A stretch of DNA of 64,000 nucleotides from Molanna angustata (taxonomy: Eukaryota > Arthropoda > Insecta > Trichoptera > Molannidae). Positions 10,870 through 24,289 of this stretch are shown here, piece by piece. The notes beneath the pieces are model-generated. The model was not told the origin of the DNA, did not search any database, and worked only from the letters and a program-made list of their open reading frames with translations. The first letter of the stretch is position 1. Each line of letters begins with the position of its first letter. The stretch is taken from the NCBI GenBank assembly GCA_963576475.1, contig OY754980.1, forward strand, positions 3,074,306 through 3,138,305. The letters are read 5' to 3'. Both the position numbers and the translations under genes were made by a program.

Positions 10870-11213
10870 CCAAAACCGAGGGTGCAAGACTAAGGCCAAA
10901 ACCGTGGGTGCAAGACCAAGGCCAAAACCTTGGGTGCAAGACCAAGGCCAAAACCGTGGGTGCAAGACCAAGGCCAAAACCATGGGTGCAAGACCAAGAC
11001 CAAAACCGTGGGTGCAAGACCAAGGCCAAAACCGTGGGTGCAAGACCAAGGCCAAAACCATGGGTGCAAGACCAAGGCCAAAACCGTGGGTGAAAGATCA
11101 AGGCCAAAACCATGGGTGCAAGACCAAGACCAAAAACGTGGGTGCAAGACCAAGGCCAAAACCGTGGGTGCAAGACCAAGACCAAAACCGTGGGTGCAAG
11201 ACCAAGACCAAGA
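10870..11213. repeat. 26-bp minisatellite, about 13 units, open in all frames
   Basis: The unit GGGTGCAAGACCAAGGCCAA plus AACCGT repeats with few substitutions (AAGGCC/AAGACC, CCGT/CCAT). Because 26 is not a multiple of 3 and the unit has no stop in any frame, every frame on both strands stays open, producing artefactual proteins such as GARPRPKPWVQDQ or HPRFWPWSCTHGFG. There is no evidence that it is coding. Confidence 0.93.
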
Positions 11214-11507
11214 TCACCTCAGTTTATATTTATTTTATTTAAGATTTCGTACACGGTTAATACACAATACCTGCACATACACATGATATCAAAACAAATC
11301 AACCGTGCACACAAAAATCCCACAAGACACAGCCTGTCTGTGGGTATAAATTAAAATATTTTGTTAATAAAATTAGATAATAAAATAAAAATAAAATATA
11401 GCAAAGTGCTAAGGCAAAACATAAGTACAAAAAATATGAAGAAAACAACTTATAGATATCTGTTTGGTTGTTCATATTATGTACAGAAAGATAAATAAAG
11501 AAATATA

Positions 11508-11568
11508 AATCTGGGTTAGTAATCCAGTGGTCACGAGTTCGTATCCTGCCACGACCTTTTAAAAAAAA
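11508..11568 (+). mobile_element. S1 SINE remnant (anticodon arm and T arm only)
   Basis: CTGGGTTAGTAATCCAGTGG then GAGTTCGTATCCTGCC and CACGACC reproduce the 3' half of the tRNA-like head of S1 (compare 38995-39040). A short A-run follows. Confidence 0.6.
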
Positions 11569-11583
11569 ACAAAGAAGCACACA

Positions 11584-11840
11584 CATAGATCAATATGCAA
11601 AACAAAAACATAGATCAATAGGCAAAACAAAAACATAAATAAAAAACATAGATCAATAGGCAAAACAAAAACATAAATAAAAAACATAGATCAATAGGCC
11701 AAACAAAAACATAGATCAATATGCAAAACAAAAACATAGATCGATAGGTAAAACAAAAACATATATCAATAGGCAAAACTTAAACATATGTAGATCAATA
11801 GGCAAAACAAAAAAATAAATCAATAGGCATAGATCAAAAC
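11584..11840. repeat. Degenerate minisatellite, unit about 25-27 bp
   Basis: ACATAGATCAATAGGCAAAA recurs about nine times with insertions of ATAAATAAAA. Confidence 0.9.
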
Positions 11841-11971
11841 AGCAGACCGACAGTGGTCCTACCAAATATTATTAGCGGAAGCATCTCCACTGGAAACTCA
11901 TATTACAATTTAAACCCCACGTGTCTTAATGTATGAATAATACTGCATTGAATTAAATCAAATTAAGTTTA

Positions 11972-12870
<899 letters not shown>

Positions 12871-12871
12871 G

Positions 12872-13084
12872 TATAGCCTCTCGGGCAACTAACAGGTACT
12901 ATTTTAAATATTAATTTAACTAGCAACCAATAACAAGTTGCCACATACTGGACACTTATGATATTTATCGGCTCACAGATCCAGACTGAAATCATAATTA
13001 AAAACTGTGACTCCACCGGGAATCGAACCCGGGAACTTTGGACTCAGCTGTCAGATACCAAACTAACTGAGCCGCGAAAGCTGA
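12872..13084 (-). mobile_element. SINE family S3, full-length
   Basis: On the minus strand a tRNA-like head carries box A (the complement of CCAAACTAACTGAGCC) and box B (complement of GGGAATCGAACCCGGG). It is followed by the S3 body (TTCAGTCTGGATCTGTGAGC) and ends at GTTAGTTGCCCGAGAGGC. This is one of the best-preserved copies in the window. Confidence 0.88.
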
Positions 13085-13244
13085 CACAATTTCTGCAGTT
13101 GTTAGGTGTATTTATAGGTTAGTACCTAGGTATTTATTTTGAAATGTTGACAATACCAGAAACATTAATTTAATTTAATACATAACTTATTTATTTATTT
13201 AATTTATAAAACAAAAAAAATCATAGTACGCCATAAACACAAAA

Positions 13245-13385
13245 ACATGACAACGAAACTCATTGTAGAGTCATTGTACATGATTCCTGTTGACAAACTG
13301 ACGTTAAAAATACGCTTGAAAGTTGCTCAATCATAACTCTAATCCACTATTCCATAGTAGTGGAGATTAAAAACACCGAATTAAC
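13245..13385 (-). repeat. Short copy of the 4030-4500 dispersed family
   Basis: It shares GACAACGAAACTCAT, ATACGCTT and CCACTATTCCATAGTAGTGG with the longer copies. Confidence 0.55.
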
Positions 13386-13404
13386 CTTCATAAAAATCTA
13401 GACT

Positions 13405-13680
13405 ATTGACATGACACAAGCAAAATTAAATTTCTAGGTACACAACGCGTGACTGTGCCACCAAAATTTGGTGGCAATTAATAAAATATATTTGAATATT
13501 TTCGTAATGATAATTGAAACAGAACCGACTTAAAACTAAAATTAAAAAGTACATGCATTTTTTACTGCTATTTAAATATGTTGTTAATATCCCATTTATA
13601 TTTGAACATTGAATGTGTTTGGGGTACCCCGTTCCACCTAACTTTATGTACCAATGCCCTGGCCTCAAGTCGTAGCTTAT
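13405..13680 (-). repeat. Dispersed fragment related to 28540-28940
   Basis: AAATTTCTAGGTACACAACG and CTGTGCCACCA match AAATTTCTTGGTGCACATCG and CTGTGCCACCA at 28558-28595. It is probably the minus-strand end of a LINE. No intact frame. Confidence 0.45.
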
Positions 13681-14400
13681 GTCAGTTCTGCATATTTCTT
13701 TGCTACTCTGTGATACAAATGTATTAATACTTTCTTGATTTTTTATTAATTTGAATAAATTTTCTCACACGTATATATTTGCAATCTCTATTGATACTAT
13801 TTGCAGTACTTAAATAAAGTACATACTTTACGATAAATTTACGTTATCTCTTATCACTGTCAATAATATGATAATTTTATCTTCATGTATTGATTTAATT
13901 TTCTTAGAAAGTTATTTAAATATCAGCATTATCTATACTTATACTACATGGATTTAAACGGCGCCTATCAAAATAGAAAAATTAAAATATAAATTATTTA
14001 TTTTTGATAAGAAAAAAATGTACATTTATTACTCGAAAGGTATGTAAATAAACACAGAAGGTTAATAGACAGACTATTAAAGATAAAAAATAAAGTATAT
14101 TTCTAAAATTCTACTTATTTTATTCAAATCACGAATAAATTATTAAATTAGACCTCTCCAATAATGTGTCATAATGAAAATTTCGATTTCACAAATTTTG
14201 AATTCTATATTTATAAAATAATAAACATTAAAAAATTCTTTGTTTTCACCACTATAATGTATTTTATGGTTACTGGTTTCGGAGGTGACTCCCTTCCTCA
14301 TCCGAACAAACAATAGTATGAAGATATTTTTTATATCAATTTTACAACGAGTATCTTGTATAGAGTATCTCCTAGCCCACATCCAACAAACATAGTGTCT
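13681..14400. other. AT-rich spacer
   Basis: No supported gene or repeat boundary. A 79-codon minus frame at 14143-14382 shows no motif. Confidence 0.35.
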
Positions 14401-14640
14401 CTAACTGGTGTATTAGTATTTTTAATTTTTATTTTTTATTTTTGTTTTAATATTTATTTTGTTATTTTGATTTCTTATTATTTTTTTATTTTTGTATCCT
14501 CTTGTTAATTATTCCTGTAACTGATTGAATTTACTATGGTGGTTGACTGGTAGAAATTGCCTGCGAGCAACAAGTCTGCCACGTTGTTTTATCACAATAA
14601 AAGTTTTAAATTATTATTATTAATATTATTAGAGAGTACG
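14400..14640 (+). repeat. LINE 3' UTR with (TTA)n end
   Basis: GACTGGTAGAAATTGCCTGC then AACAAGTCTGCC, AATAAAAGTTTTAAA and (TTA)n form a typical short 3' end of an insect non-LTR element. No coding part is retained. Confidence 0.55.
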
Positions 14641-14693
14641 TTATACTATAAGTTTCGTCTATCTTAGATAGTTGCCCCAGGACTAATTTAAAA

Positions 14694-14805
14694 AGGATCG
14701 GTTGCATAGTGGCTAGTGCGCAGGTCATGCCTCGACCGATTTCATAACCTTAAGCACAAGCATTTGCTTATTTAAGGGAATGTATGGGGATGTACATAAT
14801 ATTTA
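14694..14805 (+). mobile_element. S1 SINE with internal deletion
   Basis: A degenerate head (GGATCGGTTGCATAGTGGCT) is joined to GCCTCGACCGATTTCATAAC and the S1 body ACAAGCATTTGCTTATTTAA. The anticodon and T arms are missing. Confidence 0.65.
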
Positions 14806-15071
14806 TTTATTTTACTAACGGCGTTTGCCATTTACATGAAGTATTCACAAAATATACAAAATATAGTAGGTACATAATATGTGAAAATACATAAAAAACA
14901 AACATAACCAATCTATAAACAATCAAAATATAGCAAAAAGAAATATAAAGAAACACTTATACAAAAAAATATATACATTCAAAGAAAATTTAACCAAAAT
15001 AATAATGAGAATAACAAAAGAAAGTATAAAAGAACTAATAAATCTAAAGTAATAAAGCAATCAAAATGTTA

Positions 15072-15103
<32 letters not shown>

Positions 15104-15975
15104 TTGTCTCACGCCTTCTGAAAAACCAAGAGCATCTAAAAATCTAATTTAAGTGCGAACATGTACCAGTATACCTGATGCAGTGTCACGCTAAAAAGAA
15201 TGCGATAAAAATGCTGAATTTTAAAAATATTTAAATAATTATTTTTTTCATACAAAATTTTCCAAGTCATATCTGTCAAAAAAGTGTACATTTTGCACGC
15301 AAATATCTGTTAGTTTAAAAGTTAGAAGTAGGTATTTACACAAAAAAAAATTATTTTGAAGTATAACTTAGCGTTTAAGTGAAAAACATGGTGAATATTT
15401 GGTATAATTATAATGTTTAACTTATTTTTAAAGTAAGCCTTTTGTACATAAACGCCGCCATTTTAATATCTTTTCATACAATATTTCATTTTCCCACCGA
15501 ATGAATATGTTCTTGAAAATAATAAACCTTTGAAATAAATGAAATTATGAAATAATAAAATGAAACACAAGACATTACAGCAAGTTTTAAGACGTATATT
15601 GTAAAAGTCTGTTAATTATTAGTAAAGATATAGGCATAATAAAATTGCATAATTTTTATATAATATTTGATATTTCGGACAATTTTCATTTTTATGGCAT
15701 CGAACAAACCAATGTAGGTACCTACATATTATTCAAAAAATGTCTACAAACCATTTGATATTTTTTACATGTTCTATGGTTACTATGGTTACGGACACAT
15801 TCTGATATTCAAATAAAATTTGTTATAAATCGAATTCGAATTAATTTAGAACATCATTGTAGGTAGGTACCTACATACCTAATACTACTTAAAAACCAAC
15901 AATATACTAATTTCGTATAGGAAAATTATTAAACTATCTAAGGTTAACTACAATACACATGTCATTCAATCTACA
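14806..15975. other. AT-rich spacer with a short (TG)n tract
   Basis: No gene was recognised. A (TG)n microsatellite occupies 15077-15104. Confidence 0.5.
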
Positions 15976-16900
15976 AACTATTTCCTATAGTGAAATTCTT
16001 CTTTTATTTAAGAAGAACTTTGGGTGATTTTTTATACAAGCTATTTCTTGGAGTTTAATTCTTCTTCCTCTTCTTTTGTGAAGTCATTTGGGACAGTTCG
16101 TAAATAAACTATTTCCTATAGTCTAATTTTTCTTTTTCTTAATTTATGTAGAATTTGGGTGAGTTTTTATACAAACTATTTCCTATAGTCTAATTCATCT
16201 TCTTCCTCTTCTTTTATGTAGCCCTTTGGGTGAGTTTTTATACAAACTTATTCCTATTATCTAATTCTTTTTCTTCTTATTTTATGTAGACCTCTGGGCC
16301 AGTTTTGATACCAACTATTTCTTTTAACGTATTTCTTCTTTTTCTAATTTTATGTAGACCTTTGTTGAATTTTGTATAAACTAACTTCCTATAGTCTAAT
16401 TTTTCCTCTTTTATGTAGACCAAGAGAGAGTTTTCATGCAAACTTTTCCTTTAGTCTAATTCTTCTTAGTCTTCTTTAATGTTGACCTTTGCGTTAGTTT
16501 TTATACAATCTATTTCCTGACGTATAATTATTCTTCTAATGTGTAGACCTTTGGGTCAGTTTTTATATTAACTACTTTCTATAGTCTAATTCTTCTTTTT
16601 CTTATTTTTTGTAGATCTTTTGGTTAGTTTTTATACAAACTATTTCCTTTAGTCTAATTCTTCGTTTTCTTATTTAATGTAGACGTTGGGTGAATTTTAT
16701 ATAAAATATTTCCTATATTTCAATTCATCTTCTTCTTCTTTTATGAAGAACATTTGGTCAGTTTTTTATATAATACATTTACTATTGTGTAATTCTTCTA
16801 TTGCATCTTTTATGTAGACCATTGGGTCAGTTTTTATTACAAACTATTTGTTATAGTCTTATACTTATTCTTTTTTTTCATTTAGTCTTTTGGGTTAGTA
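15976..16900. repeat. Diverged minisatellite, about 14 units of 62-70 bp
   Basis: Each unit reads approximately CTATTTCCTATAGTCTAATT, a CTTCTT-rich part, TTTATGTAGACCTTTGGGTC, AGTTTTTATACAAA. Copies differ from each other by many substitutions and small indels, so the array is old. It is rich in TTCTTC on this strand and carries no conserved frame. Confidence 0.85.
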
Positions 16901-16949
16901 TTAAGTCTTATAGTCTATTGTATAGAAATATTATAAACAACATGCACAC

Positions 16950-17780
16950 TTGACGAAAATACATAATACGAATGGGATGTGACCATCACTAGAATCTTCT
17001 CAATACTTTTTTTCAATCGAAATTTACACCATTTATTATATCATCATATATTGCTTAATTTTCAATAACTACATATTTGATTTTGATGACAATATAATAA
17101 AAAATCGGGGTTGTGGCCACTACTGGACTCTTCACAACGTTTATATTCAAATTAAAAACTATTTAAGTCTTCTTCTGTAATGTAGATCAGTTTTATTGCG
17201 CAAAAATATAATAATCTATAGGTATGCACACTTGACGAAAAATATAAAAACGAATGGGATGTGACCAACACTAGAATCTTTTCAGTAAGTACTTTTGTTT
17301 ATTTAATTTTTAAGCCATTTCCCATCATCCAAAATTACTAAATATTTAAAACACATTAGCGTTCGATGACAATGCCCCCAAGTCAAATTGAAAACGCTGT
17401 TCGTTTTCGCCAAGCGCTAATTTTTTTTGTATGGGATTTGACGTTTGTTGTAGAAATTTTTTCTACAATAACAAACAACAAACGTCAAATCCCATACAAA
17501 AAAAATTAGCGCTTGGCGAAAACGAACAGCGTTTTGAATTTGACTTGGGGGCAATATATAAAAATAGGGGTTGTGGCCAAATCCAAACTCTTTACAACGT
17601 TGTCTCTTTATAATCAGTCATATTTAACCATTTACCATAGTCCATGCGTGCAGAAATTGTATGTACCTACCTATGTACTTATATATAAAAACAAATGGGT
17701 TGTGACCATCACTTGAACATTTTACATCGCTTAAACTCAATTAAATTTCAAACTACTTTTCATACTACGAATTAGCAAAT
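16950..17780. repeat. Degenerate tandem array with GGGTTGTGACCA motif
   Basis: Four or five blocks of about 130-170 bp each contain an ATGGGATGTGACCA or GGGTTGTGGCCA word, then CTAGAATCTT(C/T)(T/A)CA and an AATTTAAACCATTT-like stretch. It is interrupted by the foldback element at 17374-17552. Isolated copies of the motif occur at 307, 24015, 38100 and 42830. Confidence 0.75.
17374..17552. mobile_element. Foldback MITE with 77-bp inverted arms
   Basis: The left arm (17374-17450, starting GCCCCCAAGTCAAATT) is the near-perfect reverse complement of the right arm (17476-17552, ending AATTTGACTTGGGGGC), with a 25-nt loop that itself holds TTGTAGAAA/TTTCTACAA. AAT flanks both ends, and the neighbouring array unit at about 17087 carries the uninterrupted site GATGACAATATA, so AAT is probably a 3-bp target duplication. 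No protein. Confidence 0.85.
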
Positions 17781-17787
17781 ATTTTTT

Positions 17788-18416
17788 GTGACAATATTAT
17801 ATAAACGATTGCTTATTCCTTCACTAATTTACATTCTTGGCCAACGGCGGGACATAAAAGCTAGTATAATAATAATACACCAAAATTTAGCTATTAAATA
17901 TCAATTAATTGACGCGATAAACATAAAACCATATCATGAATATGATCCGATTTCATTTTTAGAAAATAATAATATTTCGCTTTATTACGATAAAACAATA
18001 TTAACTGACCGGTCAATTCAACATAACAGACCCGATTTAATAATACATGATAAAATTAAAAAAATAACATATATTTGCGACATGGCTATTCCAAATTCTA
18101 GTAATATTATAAAAACTTTTGATGAAAAAATTAGAAAATACACCTCTTTAGGTAACGAGATTAAAAGACTTTGGCATTCTCGTAAAATAATAATATTACC
18201 GTTCATTATTTCAGCCACTGGCATTATTCCAAAATCGTTAATCCGTAATTTAGAAATTATAGATTTATCGAAAAACTTAATAATAAAAATGCAAAAAACG
18301 GTAATAATGAATACATGTAGAATTGTTAAGATTTTTTAAACGTTAATATTCGGGAATCAGTAGGGTTGTTAGGTAGTATAGAGACCTCCTCAGAGCCTAA
18401 TCCTTTGATATGTTAA
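17788..18416 (+). pseudogene. R4/Dong-like LINE copy A: C-terminal endonuclease region
   Basis: Reads as the end of a site-specific-type non-LTR polyprotein. The restriction-like endonuclease signature is visible as R81-P82-D83, 14 residues, D98 (RPDLIIHDKIKKITYICD), followed by a KY-x-x-LGNEIKRLW helix. Compared with copy B (31981-32657), a one-base deletion in an A-run near 18328 causes an early stop at 18339; the original frame would end at TAA 18414-18416. The reverse transcriptase and N-terminal zinc fingers are absent. The first codons (17788 to about 17840) are array sequence, not element. Confidence 0.85.
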
Positions 18417-18625
18417 GTATCTGGATGGGTGAACTATTCCCAATTGAAAGCTTGATGATGCGTTTGTTGCATTTTATTTTGCTCTTTTAAATAAATTACA
18501 ATTTACGAATTGATCTGCTAATTCTTTTGTGGAAGTGTATAATGGTAATAATAATAATTGAGTGTTATTATTCGTAGTGCTTAATTGTTATTAATATCAT
18601 TAGTAAATCGGCCAGCGCCGCGTTA
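18417..18625 (+). mobile_element. 3' UTR of R4-like copy A
   Basis: Matches copy B through TTAATATCATTAGTAAATCG and ends in GGCCAGCGCCG. Unlike copy B there is no long A tail here. Confidence 0.8.
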
Positions 18626-19195
18626 TATAGCTAAGTATTAAATATCTTATCGGCAAATAACATGAGAAATCACGAGGGCTGCGCAGAACGCATATTTGTG
18701 TATTGTTCCTTGGTTTGTATATTATGAGAATCGCACCCCTCTCCTCAGAAATTTACTAAGTTGTTTGCCGATATTTAAAACAATGATATATTCATAAAAA
18801 AACCTCAAATATATTTGAAATCTGCCATGATTTTTCGAACGCAAACCATAGGTTCGCGTTCGCTCCAAATAAAAGTTGATGGTACAAATCGGCGGCAAAT
18901 TGAAATCGGTGTATTAACATAAAGGTACAAGGCCCCCGGGACATTGTGGCCCTCCCTAAGTAGGAGATCCGTCAATCATGATATAGGAGTGCCCCGGGCC
19001 CCGCAATGTACAGCCCTGACGTTTATTGCTCTATATCCTTCACACATCATAAAGCCCAGAAGCTTAATCATTGTACTAATAATAATAATAATAACTTGTA
19101 TAAAAGGGGACTATGTCTTGTGTTTTATTTGAAATATTCACTACAGTTTGAAGCGGAATGGATTTTATTTATGAAGTTTTATGAGTAGAAATTTT
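18626..19195. other. Spacer with a GC-richer patch ending in (AAT)n
   Basis: 18925-19095 contains GGCCCCCGGGACATTGTGGC, then an AATAATAATAATAATAA run. It may be a non-LTR 3' end, but no peptide was recognised. Confidence 0.35.
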
Positions 19196-19202
19196 AACCT
19201 AG

Positions 19203-19258
19203 GTAGTGTCTGATATTGGTCGAGCGTCCTGGTTTCGATTCCTAGCCGAGGATAAATT
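19203..19258 (+). mobile_element. tRNA-like SINE head remnant (S2-like)
   Basis: GAGCGTCCTGGTTTCGATTC followed by CTAGCCGAGGA resembles the box B part of the S2 head (GGGCGTCCTGGGTTCGATTC at about 49069). Confidence 0.5.
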
Positions 19259-19292
19259 TAAATACGTGTGATTTTAACTTTTATTTAAGTGA

Positions 19293-19480
19293 TTGAGACA
19301 GCACCGGCGTTTAGATTGTAGGACTCCATATATTTTATTTATTCATATTTCACGACATATTCTGTGGAACGATCTTCCAAACTCTGTGTTTCCACCTTCG
19401 TACAACCCGGGTCTTTTTAAAATCCGAATCAATAAACTCTTTTCTAGACTGCAAACACCTCCCAACGCCACGTAGTGCGC
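19293..19480 (+). pseudogene. LINE reverse transcriptase C-terminal tail
   Basis: The frame includes HILWNDLPNSVFPPSYNPG then LFKIRINKLFSRLQ, the typical 'WN-LP ... FK' ending of insect non-LTR polyproteins, and stops soon after. The reverse-strand copy at 24070-24285 carries the same residues (NDLPISVFPPSFNP, IRINIFLGRLQ). Confidence 0.7.
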
Positions 19481-19599
19481 TTCTTCGGAAGAGCAAAATG
19501 GACCCGAATCCTAATAGCTGGTGTCCCCTACGTAGACATGTTAAAAAAACATATTCTTTTTAAAAAAATTAAAATATATATATTACGATAACCTCCTAC

Positions 19600-19985
<386 letters not shown>

Positions 19986-20905
19986 CTCCATTAGATTTTG
20001 AAGGATATCTGAATAGTGCTTCTCATTTTTTCAACTGTCAAATATTTCAGTGAACCCAAGCTCAGGAAACACGAAATATGTTATTATTATTTTCAAATTG
20101 GTAAAAATGCACATCACTTTCATAAAATGGCATAGGATAATTATCAATTTTTCATAATAGAATATTTAAATCAAAAATAATTCAACTAACTCATTTCATG
20201 AAAGTGCTGAATAATTTCCACACAAAATTTGAATAATTTGTGAAGTGACTTGTTAGTGAGGTTTAAGGCTCTTATATACCCTGGGTATACGGATGTACAC
20301 AAAAATGCACACTAAATTACCTTCTAATGAATGAAACACGAAAAAATATTGCATATCACCTAATATGTGACATACTTTTTCGTGAAAAAATGTTTTTTTC
20401 GAAATAGCATGAATAGTAATTAACTCAGTAGATTTTCATATTCTCTTTCGATTGAAATAAAAAGCTATCTCATAGACCTTGTAGTTTTTTAGTTACGTGC
20501 AGTACAAAAATAAAAAAGGGTTTTACTAAAGCTTTTTTTTATAAGAAAAATATTAATAAATTCAAATTTCAAAAAACTCATGCAATAGAATTAAGATGTA
20601 AATACAAACTCTCATTTATTTCAAAGACGTATCTTTTGAGGGTACTGGGGAAATTATTTTCAAAATATACTATATAGCCTACTATAGCCTCGCTCTATCG
20701 TTGGTTACCTCCTTCCAGTTCTGCTGCCCCATCCATCGTAGTTTATATCTGAAAAAAAATGAAATAAAAATATCTCCCTACGCTTCTTGTACGTGTTGGG
20801 TCCATTAGATAACATCCTTTTTGGGAGCTCCAGATTATTGTACGGTGTAAATGTCCCAACCAGCGTTTTATGTATTATGATATATGTATTATCGCATAAT
20901 TATTG
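19986..20905. other. AT-rich spacer
   Basis: No supported gene or RNA. Confidence 0.4.
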
Positions 20906-20910
20906 AATTA

Positions 20911-20999
20911 GGGTCGTATTACAAGAGTTATTTGAGAAAAATGTAAGAAAAAGGTAATATCCCGTACTGCGAGAATACTGCTTACTAGTAATACGACCC
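20911..20999. mobile_element. 89-bp MITE with TTA target duplication
   Basis: GGGTCGTATTAC at 20911-20922 is the exact inverse of GTAATACGACCC at 20988-20999, and TTA lies on both sides (20908-20910 and 21000-21002). A 12-bp terminal inverted repeat beginning GGG with a 3-bp TTA duplication is the PIF/Harbinger signature. It is far too short to encode a transposase. Confidence 0.85.
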
Positions 21000-21002
21000 T
21001 TA

Positions 21003-21535
21003 AGAGGACATATAACGCTAAGCTTAGTGACTGAAAACATGCTATATTAAAACCGCCCAATGCACTATGAAGTTACGTGTTAGTAAGGGGTAAATATCGC
21101 ATGCGTTAAAAAAGGTTTATACGTGATTTAAATTATCGGTAACCCCAAATTTGTTGATTTATTGCATTTTAAGAACAAACCTTACTTGAACTGTAAAAAC
21201 TTTATCGGTCATTCACTTTGATTTTATGCACTCTTTAAGCAAATAAAATATTTATTTATCTACGATACGTGGTTATGGATATTTTTAATAATTTATTTAT
21301 GGGAATTTCGGCTGAATTTTAAAATTGTGTGACAAACATTAAGTAGAGAAATGTTGAAAAGACTTATACAATTTTTTTATAGAAACACACTGTTTAACAT
21401 ATTTGAGGGATTTGGTTTGAAATTGAGGTGTTTAGGTTTATATGGCCCCTTAATGCATGTATGTTAATCTAAATTCAGTCTAGAAAATATCGGTAAAAAT
21501 TTAATATCGAAAAACATCGCGATATTAAATAATAA
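21003..21535. other. AT-rich spacer
   Basis: Nothing could be supported. Confidence 0.4.
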
Positions 21536-21539
21536 TGAT

Positions 21540-21980
21540 ACGAAGAGGGGCTAAAAGGGCGGGTTGGCGGATACGCGAGGTAGGATTATATAGATCCCCA
21601 TTCTGGACCCGGGGGCGCCCCTCCGAATCAAAAGCCGCTGCCACTTAAAAATACCTACAATGAAACGTCAGAATGTTCGACTGGCGGAATGAAAACTACA
21701 TACTCCTCTGCGGCACTTGGGATCGGAAGCATCGACAGAATACACACTACGCCATCTGTCAACGTTTACACAACTTACAATGGAAAGGGGGTAGGGATCA
21801 TGTGTACAATGAGAGAAGAACAATACCAAACTGTGCCGAGCGTCACTGCTCTCCTTCTTGCCCGTATCGATACACAGGATGTCCTTAAAACCAACCCCGA
21901 AACGAAGAGCACTGATGGGCAGCTCATAACCCTTAGCAAAATTATCACAGTTCTGAGATATTGGCAAATTTATTGAACTC
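21540..21980. other. GC-richer segment with overlapping open frames, unidentified
   Basis: Composition rises sharply (GGACCCGGGGGCGCCCC at about 21606). Frames of 71-99 codons overlap on both strands (21668-21967 minus, 21689-21976 plus), but neither shows a motif. It may be a fragment of a retroelement coding region. It is not called as a gene. Confidence 0.3.
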
Positions 21981-22575
21981 GTGATTTTTCAATCCCTGAG
22001 TCCGTGTTTCCACTTCAAAGTGATGTTTTTTTACAATTACCAATAAAACAAAAACATCTTTTTTTAAACAAAAAAAAAATCATAATCTCTCGATAGAAAT
22101 GAGAACAAAATTGATTCTCCTGCTCTTTTAAATTATATACATATCTATCAACATCCCTACCCGTAGAACTAGACACACTCCTCTTTTCCACCTAACCACT
22201 CAACACAACACACTAACTATGCTCAACATGCAACAATCTACAGAATCTGTAATACATACAATAGGCATTTCCAAGAGTTCGACATATTCTTACTAAGCGC
22301 CCCCACATTATTTTAAACAAATATATCAGACTTAAAATTTCATCATCATAATCTTACTCAACACTTAATATACTGCACACATTTATACTTATACATACAA
22401 TTTCACACATCATTCACACAATATCTCACCATAATAATGTAACTATTCCTAAATTTCTTAATATATTTCAGTAGCTCCAGTGACAACCTGTAATTGGCTT
22501 TAATATTTACTCAAATCATCTTTATTTTATATAATTTATTGTACGCTGTATGTTGTCCTCTAAATAAATAAATGT
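21981..22575 (+). repeat. AT-rich DNA ending in a LINE-like 3' tail
   Basis: 22480-22575 reads GTGACAACCTGTAATTGGC, then TGTACGCTGTATGTTGTCC and CTAAATAAATAAATG, a common form of insect non-LTR 3' end. No coding part. Confidence 0.4.
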
Positions 22576-22768
22576 TCAAAAAGGTATTTTTTTAATCTGT
22601 AATGCCGCAAAACTTTTAATTGATATATAATATGTGTTTCTACATTTTTACCTTAAGATTAGGTTTTGTATATTTATGTTTTTTTTTAAGTATTTTTTAC
22701 TGTTTTTATAAGTTTTTGTGAAATATTGATGAACTTTGCATGTCGTGTTCAATTTTAATAGGATATTG

Positions 22769-24060
<1,292 letters not shown>

Positions 24061-24069
24061 AAAAATTGC

Positions 24070-24285
24070 ATGATCAGAATTGGAGAGGATTTGCAATCTG
24101 CCCAGGAAGATATTGATTCGGATATTTAAAAGAACTGGGTTGAAAGAAGGTGGAAACACAGAAATCGGAAGATCGTTTCACATTTAGGCTGATGTGTTAA
24201 TAAAAAGAGTTCGATGTGTAGAACCCGGAAGACCACTGGATTTCGTCATCTCAGGAGGCATATTTTGAATTACACACCAACAGGT
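24070..24285 (-). pseudogene. LINE reverse transcriptase C-terminal tail
   Basis: The minus strand gives NDLPISVFPPSFNPV and IRINIFLGRLQ, the same family as 19293-19480, with an in-frame stop before NDLP. It is too damaged to be functional. Confidence 0.6.
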
Positions 24286-24289
24286 CTAC

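Noticed and set aside
10703..11354. Eight overlapping frames of 75-160 codons on both strands
   Set aside because: All come from the 26-bp repeat being stop-free in every frame. The peptides are cyclic permutations of each other.
21668..21976. Overlapping frames on both strands in a GC-rich patch as a gene
   Set aside because: No motif on either strand; frames this long are expected where GC content is higher.
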